Source of the DNA: Bacteroidales bacterium
GTDB lineage: Bacteria; Bacteroidota; Bacteroidia; Bacteroidales; Lentimicrobiaceae
Assembly (NCBI GenBank): GCA_016709025.1
Contig: JADJEQ010000011.1
Location: 1 to 64,000, forward strand
Direction: 5' to 3'
DNA length: 64,000 nt
The notes beneath the pieces were generated by a model that did not search any database, was not told where the DNA came from, and saw only the letters and a list, made by a program, of their open reading frames with translations. Of this stretch, positions 55,668 through 64,000 are shown piece after piece; within the stretch, counting starts at the first letter, position 1; every line of letters starts with the position of its first letter. The position numbers and the translations under genes are program-made.

Positions 55668-58600
55668 ACATTATCGTTTTTAATAATTCCACGATTGAAT
55701 AAAATGCTGTAAACAATTGGCACAATATAAATATTGAGTAAAGTTGACGTAAGCAACCCACCTAAAATTACTTTGCCATCGGACTTTGAATTTCATTCCT
55801 GACAAATCACCTCTCAAAGCCAGAGGAATCAATGCAAGCGCTGCCGTTAATGCCGTCATCAATATTGCATTTAAGCGATCGGATGAACCCCTGGTTACCG
55901 TTTCGTACATGGAGATACCCATGCCTTGCAACCGCTGGTAATTGCTGATAAGCAGAATACCATTACGGGTTGCTATACCAAAGAGTGTGATAAATCCGAT
56001 GATTGCGGGAATACTTAATACGCCTGAGGTAAAATAGATTGAAAAGACTCCCCGATTAAGGCCAAAGGCAGGTTAAGTAATACCACGCCTGCCAGTTTAA
56101 AGTTTTTAAATTCCTGGAAAAGTAGCAGGAAGATAATCAGGATTGCAAGTATGGATGTAATCAGCAATGTTTTTGAGGCTTTTGCTTCACTTTCAAACTG
56201 ACCGCCATATTCAACACGGTATCCTTCAGGGAATGAAATCTTATCATTTACATTTTTCTGCATTTCCTGAACAACGCTGCGGATATCACGGCCAGAAACA
56301 TTGGCAGATACAACTACTTTACGCTGAACGTTTTCCCTGCTTATTGCACTTGGTCCTGCAACTGAAACAATTTCGGCAACCTGTTCCAGTGGTACTTGTT
56401 TACCGTCGTGCGTATCAATCAGCGCCGAACGGATTCCATCGATTGTTTCGGTGTAGTCCTTGTTGAGCCTTAAAACCAGATCGAACCGGCGTTGGCCTTC
56501 GTAAATATCGGAAAGTTTTTCTCCACCAAAAGATATATCGATGAACTCATTGAACTGTTCGATTGTAATTCCATACTGAGCCAGCATATCACGATTTGCA
56601 CGGATCTGAATCTGTGGTATTTCAATTTGCTGATCCACATTTACATCAACCAGTCCTTCAACACCTGTAATCGCATTTTTATTTCATTGCCCATCGTAAA
56701 CATCTTGTTCAGGTCAGTACCAAATACTTTGATAGCGATGTTTGCCCTGGTACCGGAAATCATGTGATCGATGCGGTGGCCCAGAGGTTGCCCTACTGTT
56801 GCCGCAATACCCGGAATGCCGGCTATTTTTGCACGCACATCGGTCATAAATTCATCACGGCTGCGATCCTTTAGTGTGAAGTTAACATCCACTTCGGCGC
56901 TGTTAACCGTTTGTGAGTGTTCATCCAATTCACCACGCCCGGTTCGGCGTGCGGTGCTGGCCACTTCAGGAATTGACAATAATTCAGTTTCAACCAGGTT
57001 GCCCAGGCGGTTGCTTTCTTCCAGTGATGTACCAGGTTTGCTGACTACGGATAAGGTTAAAGAACCTTCGTTAAATTCCAGGAAGGAAACTACGTCCCAT
57101 TGATGAATACAGGACCAGGGAAACAATAAAAGGCCCGAGTGACGAGAATACGACAACCCGTTTGTGCTTCAATGCCCAACCGAGTGATTTCTGATAGAGT
57201 TCAGTGAGTTTACGGGTAAGCCATTTATCCTTTTCATTTTTCGCAAGGTATTTTTCATCCGATAGCAACATCTTGCACAACAAAGGCGTGAGGGTCATTG
57301 CTACCACAAGTGAAATGAATAAGGATACAATAAAGGCAATTCCAAGAGGAATAAGCATCCTTCCTTCCATACCCGAAAGGAAGAACAGGGGAAGAAAAGC
57401 CACAATAATGATAAGCGTTGCATTGATGATGGAGGCTCTCACTTCTTTGGAGGCTTCGAACACTACCTGAAAAGCACTCTGCCGGTTTTCAACAGGTAGC
57501 TGCCGGTTCATCCGAAGCCGTTTGTATACATTTTCCACATCTATAATGGCATCGTCAACCAATACACCTATTGCGGTGCCATTCCTCCCAAACTCATCGT
57601 ATTGATATTTAAGCCCAGGAGTTTCATTACAATGATCGATCCCAGCAATGATATGGGAATGGCCAGCAGCGAAATAATGGTTGTACAAAACTCCTAGGAA
57701 GAGAAAAAGAATGAGCACAACGAAAATCGCACCTTCGATCAGGGCGTTTTTGACGTTGTTGACGGAAGTTTCAATAAAATCGGCTTGGCGGAATATCCTG
57801 GTATCCAATTTAACATCGGGAGGCAATGATTTCTGCAAGGCAGACAGATTTTCCTCAATGCGGCGTGTTAAATCGAGGGTGTTTGCATTGGGCTGTTTCG
57901 AAACTGAAATGATAACGGCTGGTTTTGCGTTTTCGGCTGCATACCCCATTTTATTGCACTTCCTATCTTCACCTCAGCAAGATCGTTGATCTTTACAGGC
58001 CTTCCATTGATCGATTTTATGTATGAGTTGCCCAATGCATCCAGATCGGCCGTTCGTGCGATACCCCTGACCACGTACTCGTTGCCATACTGGCGTAAGG
58101 CACCACCACTTGAGTTTTGGCTGATGCCCTTACAAACATCAGCCAGTTCACTCATGGATACATTGAAATGTTTCATTCTCTGTGGATCAGCCAGTACCTG
58201 GTATTGCTTGTAATCTCCTCCGATAATGGTAACCTGGGAAACCCCGCCGGTTGCCAGCAGTACTGGTTTAATATTCCAATCGGCGATTGTACGCAGATCC
58301 ATCATGCTTGTGCTATCTGCCTGCAAACCAAGAAAAAAGATTTCACCCATTACACTCGACTGCGGAGCCAGTAAAGGCTGTCCGACGCCAAGCGGCATTT
58401 GCGATGTAACGCTGATGAGCTTTTCACTCACCACCTGTCGGGCTTTGAAAATATCCGTACCCCAATCAAATTCGACCCAAACAAAATGAGAAACCCTGGG
58501 AGGAAGCCGAACGGACCCTGCGTACATCTGTCGCCCCATTCATAGCTGTTTCGATGGGGAAAGTAACCAAACGTTCCACTTCTTCCGAAGCCATTCCATG

Positions 58601-58759
58601 GGCATCGGTCATTACAACAACCGTAGGCGCGGTGAGATCGGGGAAAACATCCACATCCATGTTGATTGCCGTACGAAAGCCGATGACCATCACGACCGTC
58701 GCACACAACAGGACGAAGAACTTGTTGTTGAGTGAAAATTTTATGATGATATTTAACAT
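55664..58759 (-). pseudogene. cusA: CusA/CzcA-type heavy-metal RND efflux pump, at least six frameshifts
   Basis: The reverse strand contains the complete, ordered parts of a heavy-metal RND pump of about 1030 residues: MLNIIIKFSLNNKFFVLLCA with NMDVDVFPDLTAPTVVVMTD at the start; QRMKHFNVSMSELADVCKGI; VLVDDAIIDVENVYKRLRMN in the membrane domain (the D-D proton relay); LPLFFLSGMEGRMLIPLGIA; RSRDEFMTDVRAKIAGIPGI; NREDQIEIPQIQIRANRDML-like porter domain; and the tail ALIPLALRGDLSGNEIQSPM. Breaks occur near 58490, 57960, 57690-57590, 57110, 56680, 56040 and 55800. It would pump Cu/Ag or Zn/Co/Cd from periplasm or cytoplasm to the outside. The stop overlaps the TolC-gene start. Confidence 0.85.
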
Positions 58760-58773
58760 TTTCTTCTCCTTTC

Positions 58774-60282
58774 TTAGTGTACATGTCCTGAATGAGCATC
58801 CAGGGTTCCGGTAGCCTGTGCAAGCTTAATCATCACCGCACCTTTGATGACTATGCGTTCACTTTCGGATAATCCTTTTTAAAATTTCGGTACGCAACCC
58901 ATCGGTTGCACCCGGATAAACTTCGCGTTTTTCGAAAAGTTCAGGATGAATCTGCACGTAGACGAAGTAATTGCCCTGCTCTTCAAGCAATGCCTCATTT
59001 GGAACGGTCAATGCCTGCGTGTTGGTTGTAGTTTTGAGATACAACTCAACAAAACCTCCCGCAATGAAGCTTCCTTTATTATCAATCTGCAGACTCACCG
59101 GTATTAAATAATTATCGGAGTTGGTATTCCGGCCGTACGACAATATTTTTCCATTTAATTCAGCAAGGGTGTATGCCTGGTTGTTGTGCAGGGTGCGTAT
59201 GTTGGCATTGGTGATGTTACCCAATAACTGAGCGTACTTTTGTTGTACTTCGGCCTGCAAAACCAGCGTTTTATTCTGCGAAATGCTTACAATGGGTTGG
59301 CCTGCCTCAACATATTGGCCATTCTGAACAAACAGCTGTTTTACAAAGCCACCCATGGGGCTGCTTACGTTCTGCCCTTTTGCGCTGAAATTGTTGTTCA
59401 GGTTGTCGTAAACTGCTTTTGAATTTTCATACTGGTTTTTTGCAGCGATCAGATCTTTGTCCGAAACTATTTTGTCTTTTGCAAGCTCCTTTATTCTATC
59501 GTAATCAGCCCTGGCTTTTTCGTAGTTATTCTGAGCTTCCAGAAAACGGACCGTAGAATTATTTTCTGCCATACCACTTCCGGAAACGGAGAACAACACC
59601 TGCCCGGCTGAAACACTTTTACCCTCCGTTACATTACCCGAAGAAAACATCAATATGCCACTGGTTTTGGCTGAAACCAGGATTTCATCGCCCTGTGCCG
59701 GCTGAACCTGTGCCGTGGTTTTAATCACCTGACCAAATGGTTCCGATTTTGGCAAATCCGTTGCAAAATCAATTTTCCATGTTTGCTCTTTCGTAAATAC
59801 AGCACCGAATGGCGAACGGCTGCCTGTGCAGCTTTATCAGCATCTTCTTCGTTGGAAAAAACTACAATTCCGGGAACTACCAATTGTGATGTTCCGTTCT
59901 CATTCACAATATCATAGATGATCCGGCCCTTGCCGGGTGTTCCGGGGGTGATATCGAATGCGTAAATTCCCTTGCGGGTTGGTTGGGTAAGTTGTTGCGA
60001 AACTTCTTTGCCTTCGGTCACCAGCCTGATGGTTATACTTCCGCCTATGACTGCGTTAAATCCGGGAAGGTGGGTGAAATGCGAAAGTACACGGGAAGTT
60101 TTACCCACAACCAAAGGAACAGCTTCGGCAAAAACTTCATAATCAGGGTTATAGGCAGTCAGTTTCAAACTGACTTCATCGTGTGAGTCAGTTTCAGAAA
60201 CATCGTGTTTGTCTGTTTTATTTTGCGAACAGGAGAATAACAGCATTGCAAGCAGCGTAAGGGAGGAAATGGTTTTTTTCAT
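58774..60282 (-). pseudogene. cusB: Periplasmic adaptor of the metal efflux pump (CusB/CzcB-like), two frameshifts
   Basis: ATG 60282 starts a lipoprotein signal (MKKTISSLTLLAMLLFSCSQ, Cys18) and an N-terminal Ig-like region (DEVSLKLTAYNPDYEVFAEA). The frame breaks near 59745. The adaptor core follows in the next frame: AQVQPAQGDEILVSAKTSGI, NYEKARADYDRIKELAKDKI (hairpin coiled coil), MGGFVKQLFVQNGQYVEAGQ (lipoyl-like) and beta-barrel strands. A second break near 58878 yields GLSESERIVIKGAVMIKLAQ and a C-terminal HSGHVH before the stop at 58774. About 500 residues in all. It links the inner-membrane pump to the TolC duct. The His-rich end and the Asp/His N-terminus may bind metal. Confidence 0.8.
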
Positions 60283-60486
60283 ACAGGATGTTTCTTAATT
60301 CTTTTAAATTCAATCATTTAACAGGTATCATGGGAAACGCATACGTAGTTATAGAATATGGCATATACAGGTATGTTTATCAGGAATGTTAATTGAAAGT
60401 TTATTGTTTGAATAATGGACCCAACAGCACCGCATGATTTAACTGCAATGCCAGGAATTAAATCAAACAATTTTTCGAAAACTACG

Positions 60487-60891
60487 CTACAGGAGGCCCC
60501 CGGAGCTTAAGGAATGTGTAAAATCTAAATTGCTTTGTGCCTGATATTCAGCATGCCGGAATATCCCGGAAACGGGAATATATTGATAAAACTCATTATT
60601 CAGGATTGCAGAAATCAAAAAGCCGGAATCAGGGTCACCAAATGAGCGTGACAATGAAATATCCCTGAATTCAATCCTTGATGAGCCTGACCGGACAACA
60701 ACAGTTTGATCCAGTGAACAATGCGTTTGTGAATTACCTTCGTGCTGATGCGAATGAGAAAACGGTGTCAGGTAATCGTGATCGTGGTTATGGGATATAT
60801 CTTCGTTTACAAAATCACATACCTCTATATGATGGTGATGCGGGAATACAGCATGCCCAAGCAGCACGATGCCGGCCAGTAATAAAAACAT
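60487..60891 (-). CDS. His-rich secreted or membrane-anchored small protein
   Basis: A 134-residue protein beginning with a hydrophobic helix (MFLLLAGIVLLGHAVFPHHH). It continues with His-rich segments (HHHHIEVCDFVNEDISHNHD, FSHSHQHEGNSQTHCS), then a less charged C-terminal half with a Gly/Leu-rich end. The true start may lie upstream near 60912, in another frame (MVK-), so a frameshift is possible. It resembles small Bacteroidota proteins found before Czc/Cus operons (DUF6769-like; the match is from memory of the motif, not certain). It probably binds metal at the cell envelope. It is transcribed with, or just before, the efflux genes; 204 bases separate it from cusB. Confidence 0.65.
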   Translation of the reverse strand: MFLLLAGIVLLGHAVFPHHHHIEVCDFVNEDISHNHDHDYLTPFSHSHQHEGNSQTHCSLDQTVVVRSGSSRIEFRDISLSRSFGDPDSGFLISAILNNEFYQYIPVSGIFRHAEYQAQSNLDFTHSLSSGGLL

Positions 60892-61347
60892 AAGGATAAT
60901 GTTCTTTTCACCATTGAATGAGGTCAGAGGGCAAAATAGATAAATTTTATGTTGTAAATCAACTTATTCGAAAACAGGGATACGACCGTACGCAAATGAA
61001 ATAATTGATTGAATTATGATCACAAACATCTGGTAAAACATCACCAAACAGATATCTAAAGCCATTATTTTTTGTCATGCATTGAAATCCATTTCCCAAA
61101 ATCAAAAGCAATACCCGATTATTTTATTGTCTTATGATCACGAGAGTTATACACTAAAATGATTAATTACTGATCATTTTCAGAAAAAAATACCCAATTA
61201 TAAACGAAAGCATGTTTACAATACGGACAAAATAAAAATGTACAAGGCACCTCCATCTGAGCGGAAAAATTTAAGAAACACCGGGAGAAAATTTCTCTAA
61301 ATGATATAGCAGCATTCTGTATATCATTGATTTATCAAAACAAATGA
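60892..61347. other. Intergenic region containing an AT-rich inverted repeat
   Basis: This gap between two reverse-strand transcripts is AT-rich, with no gene. It includes an inverted repeat AAAATGAT / ATCATTTT (61156-61163 and 61173-61180). A near copy lies at 61342-61364, over the 3' end of the next gene. Confidence 0.55.
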
Positions 61348-62915
61348 TTAATTAATGATCATTTTCGAGACAAACGAACCATCACAATACGTCACCCGAA
61401 CCATATAAATACCGGGTTCAATGCCTTTGATGTTGACCTGAGATTCCTGAATTGCATCGAAAGAACGGGAAAAGGACAGATTTCCCCTGCGAATTGTAAA
61501 CCTTAACTTCGACATGCCCTGTATGATTTCCCAATGATTCGATCAGAAATGCTCCATTTGAAGGGTTGGGGAATAACCTGAAATGATTGTTACTGTTGAA
61601 ATCATTAACAAATGTAGGTTCGCAGGCATCGTTAAGGCCTGAAAGGGGAAGTTCTGACAAAGCAATGTCTTGTCCATTTACAGTTCCATTATTAACATTC
61701 AGCGTCAGATGCTGTACCTGGGGAGTCAAATTCAAAACAGATAATGCGAAATCTGTTTTATTGCAGGCAACTTCTCCGGTAGCTGAGACCTTCACCAACT
61801 GTGCAGCAGAATTTCCACCATCTTCGCGGGGCCCGCATACCAGATATCCCCCATCGGAGTCATTGCAAATACCATATCCGTAAGCATTCGTCTCATTGGT
61901 GCTGCTTATTTTTTCCGCCCAGGTGATGTTTCCTTCCTCATCTGTCTGGAATATCAGCGTATTTGCGATAACGCCGTCTTCTATCTTGCCGGTAATGCCA
62001 ATATGACCGGACTCTATCGCCAAACCATAAGCATAACAGGGCAAGCCGTTCACTGAAGTGTAGGACTTTGCCCAGAGCACTTCGCCTGTATCTTTATTCA
62101 ATTCACTCATGAACACGTCATAAAATTTACCTGATCGTAATACCTGCCCGCTATTACGATGTTTCCTGAGGAGGTTTCCTTCATATCATAATTAAAATAC
62201 AGTTCATTCCCACCGATGATGTATCCCATTGAACATCGAACGTTGAATTTACCTTTACAATATGCACATTTTCTCCTGTTCCTGAATTGGCCCAACCTCC
62301 TATAAAAAAATCACCCTGATTATTTCTGAAGAAGGAAAGCGGATAATCGCTCAGCGAAGTTCCGATTGTTTTTTGTTGAATTATATTGCCATTTGGATCC
62401 AGCTGCATGATCAGGTAATCTGACGAAGCACCCTCTACTTCAGCTATGCCCAGCACGTATACGTTTCCGGAATTATCTTTTTGAATGCGGTTTGCTGAAA
62501 CTGAACTACCTGGTTTTGAAAAAATTTTGCTCCAGAGTTTTTGTCCTGAATTATTATATTTTGCCACAACAACCTGGCTGGTAAAAGTTGTTGTGCTGAA
62601 GACAGAACCTACTGTAACAAATTCACCTTCAAATGTTTCAACTACATCCGTAAACTGTTCGTTATCAGTAAGTGAAGCTGTTTTACCCCAGGAAGCATTT
62701 CCATCCATATCCGATTTAACAATCAGAAAATCACCGGCAAAACTGTTTATATCTGTTATATTCCCTACTGAAATAAATCCTTCGTCAGAAGTTTTCTGAC
62801 AGCGGTATAAAAGTCCAAGAACATCGTTTTGCTGTATATACTTATGAAAAGTGTTCTGTCCGTTGGATAAGGCTGAAAACTGAAATATCAGTAGTATCAG
62901 GTAGATTTTTCGCAT
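61348..62915 (-). pseudogene. Secreted protein with type IX secretion C-terminal sorting domain, frame broken
   Basis: ATG 62915 begins a signal peptide (MRKIYLILLIFQFSALSNGQ). Repeated blades follow (SDEGFISVGNITDINSFAGD, DFLIVKSDMDGNASWGKTAS, and similar), like a WD/Kelch-type or SBBP beta-propeller. The C-terminus carries a T9SS sorting domain: FRLFPNPSNGAFLIESLGNH, then VEVKVYNSQGK and, after repair near 61475, FDAIQESQVNIKGIEPGIYM with VRVTYCDGSFVSKMIIN to the stop at 61348. Breaks are near 62190-62110 and 61475. About 520 residues. The protein is exported through the outer membrane and attached or released; the function of the propeller is unknown. The sorting domain places the organism among T9SS-bearing Bacteroidota. 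Confidence 0.82.
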
Positions 62916-63196
62916 AAATTGTTCTTTTTGTGTTATTTACAGATATTTGAATTGTTTGAATTTCAAAAAGGTAATTACCTTATAAATATTTTAACAGGCA
63001 TATCGAAAAAATGTTCTTTATAGAAGTAAATATCTCCGGCACTGGTTAGGGTCTGCTATAAAATTCTGTCTGGAGTTTCCCGCAACTGACTGTTTTGATA
63101 AAATGTTTTCTGTTCATGGATAGATTGCGTCTACATAATTAAATTTATCCAACAGGGATCAATAAATGTTTGATACTTAGAATCCCTTTATGTAAT
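62916..63196. other. Intergenic region
   Basis: 281 AT-rich bases between the T9SS-protein gene and the chromate-transporter gene, both on the reverse strand. No gene, repeat or terminator is evident. Confidence 0.45.
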
Positions 63197-64000
63197 TCAG
63201 ATTATCAACTTTAAGAGTACGCCGATGACGGCTGCAATGAGAATAAGATAGGGCTCCTGCAATTTTTTAATGTAGATAAGCGCTAACACAGAGGTTAATG
63301 CAATCAGTGCAGTAGGGATATCCGTAATACTTCGAAATCCAAGGACTACAACTGCGCCTGCCAATGCTCCAATCACAGCGGCTGTTATGCCATCAACAAA
63401 TGATTTTATGCTTTGATTTTGAGCAATTTTATTAAAATAGGATGCTGGTATTACAGTAAAAGAGATAGCAAGGCAGAAATGTAGCTGCAGCCGCAATAAA
63501 AGCTCCGGGGAAACCACCTACCAGATACCCAATAAATCCAACTGTGATTACAACCGGGCCAGGTGTAATCATAGCAACAGCAACTGCATCTACAAACTGA
63601 TGTTCGGTGAGCCATTGGTATTCGGTAACTACACCTCCGTGAAGAAATGGAACAATTGCCAACCCGCTGCCAAAAACAAATGCTCCTGCTTTGGCAAAGA
63701 ATAAGGCAATGTTGCCGAGCGTGCCCCATTCAAACTGCCAGAAACCAATACCTGTCAAAAGCAAAGAATTTGCACTTTGATTTATCCATTTTGGCGGAGC
63801 TTTGATCAGCATATAAATCATGCCGGCAGCAACGAAAAGCAATACTTCTTCGTTCTGTGTTATAATGGTTATGGTTGCGGCTATCGGGTAAAACAGCCAA
63901 AGCACCCATTTTTTCCTGATGGCTACGAATTGAAATTTACTGATTGATTTTAGAGTAAGTTTGTAGGAAATCATTGCTATGATGCCAATAACAGCCGCGC
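63197..64000 (-). pseudogene. chrA: Chromate transporter ChrA, C-terminal part; cut by window edge and one frameshift
   Basis: The reverse strand is open from the window edge to about 63440 and, after one frameshift near 63465, on to the stop at 63197. The conserved ChrA region is clear: FFAKAGAFVFGSGLAIVPFL, GGVVTEYQWLTEHQFVDAVA and AMITPGPVVITVGFIGYLVG. After the break it reads TVIPASYFNKIAQNQSIKSF and DGITAAVIGALAGAVVVLGF. It exports chromate or a similar oxyanion using membrane energy. Only the last about 268 residues are in the window; the N-terminal half lies beyond. It fits the metal-resistance content of this end. Confidence 0.82.

Noticed and set aside
1..64000. tRNA, rRNA and riboswitch genes
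   Set aside because: I looked for the conserved T-loop sequence of tRNAs, rRNA signatures and leader folds by eye and saw none that I could support.

Overview
The window looks like a chromosomal segment of an environmental Bacteroidota bacterium, probably a Bacteroidales/Marinilabiliales-type lineage. The evidence is a protein with a C-terminal sorting domain for type IX secretion, a LruC-domain lipoprotein, a eukaryotic-type (GT3) glycogen synthase fused to an alpha-glucan phosphorylase, TAnnTTTG-type promoter boxes, few clear Shine-Dalgarno sites and moderate-to-low GC. I see no rRNA, tRNA, CRISPR array or intact transposase.

Layout. 1-12.6 kb is a surface or exopolysaccharide locus: an asparagine-synthetase-like enzyme (cut by the window edge), several glycosyltransferases (GT2, GT2, GT8), an acyltransferase, a Wzy-like ligase/polymerase, a Wzx-like flippase, a chain-length co-polymerase and a TolC-type outer-membrane factor. 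13-15 kb holds a secreted LruC/DUF4114-type lipoprotein. 15-18.3 kb carries cysQ, a membrane GT2 and fabG. 18.3-27.6 kb is a four-gene glycogen/alpha-glucan island: debranching enzyme, GT4, GH57, and the synthase-phosphorylase fusion. 28-45 kb is mixed housekeeping and sensing: an S9 peptidase, an orphan SLATT-like membrane protein, TerC, a 1602-residue hybrid kinase with about eight PAS domains, a beta-helix lipoprotein, GNAT, sucD, mnmE, a mosaic of REP-like palindromes and a DUF2293 protein. 45-50 kb has a two-component system, a candidate small membrane protein divergent from it, and a membrane-protein/winged-helix-regulator operon. Two copies of the palindrome AAAAGTACTTTT flank that operon and look like its operators. 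50-64 kb is a heavy-metal island: CDF transporter, CusCBA/CzcCBA-type efflux pump, His-rich protein and ChrA. A MntA/HepT toxin-antitoxin remnant, a porin, an FMN-binding protein and a T9SS cargo protein lie among them.

A dominant feature is the number of broken reading frames. More than a dozen otherwise well-conserved genes need one-base corrections, usually adding one base to a homopolymer. Very long genes (1421 and 1602 codons) are intact, while almost every gene after about 48 kb is interrupted. I think most of these are residual indel errors of the assembly, not pseudogenes, and I annotate the reconstructed genes as single features. The duplicated 3' end of the TolC-type gene near 52.5 kb and the in-frame stop in hepT are better candidates for true decay.

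I did not find a clearly new multi-gene system. The best leads are the palindrome-controlled operon, the possible small membrane protein facing the two-component system, the porin/FMN-binding pair lying between two copies of a TolC 3' end, and the asparagine-synthetase-like enzyme without the glutaminase cysteine in a polysaccharide locus.
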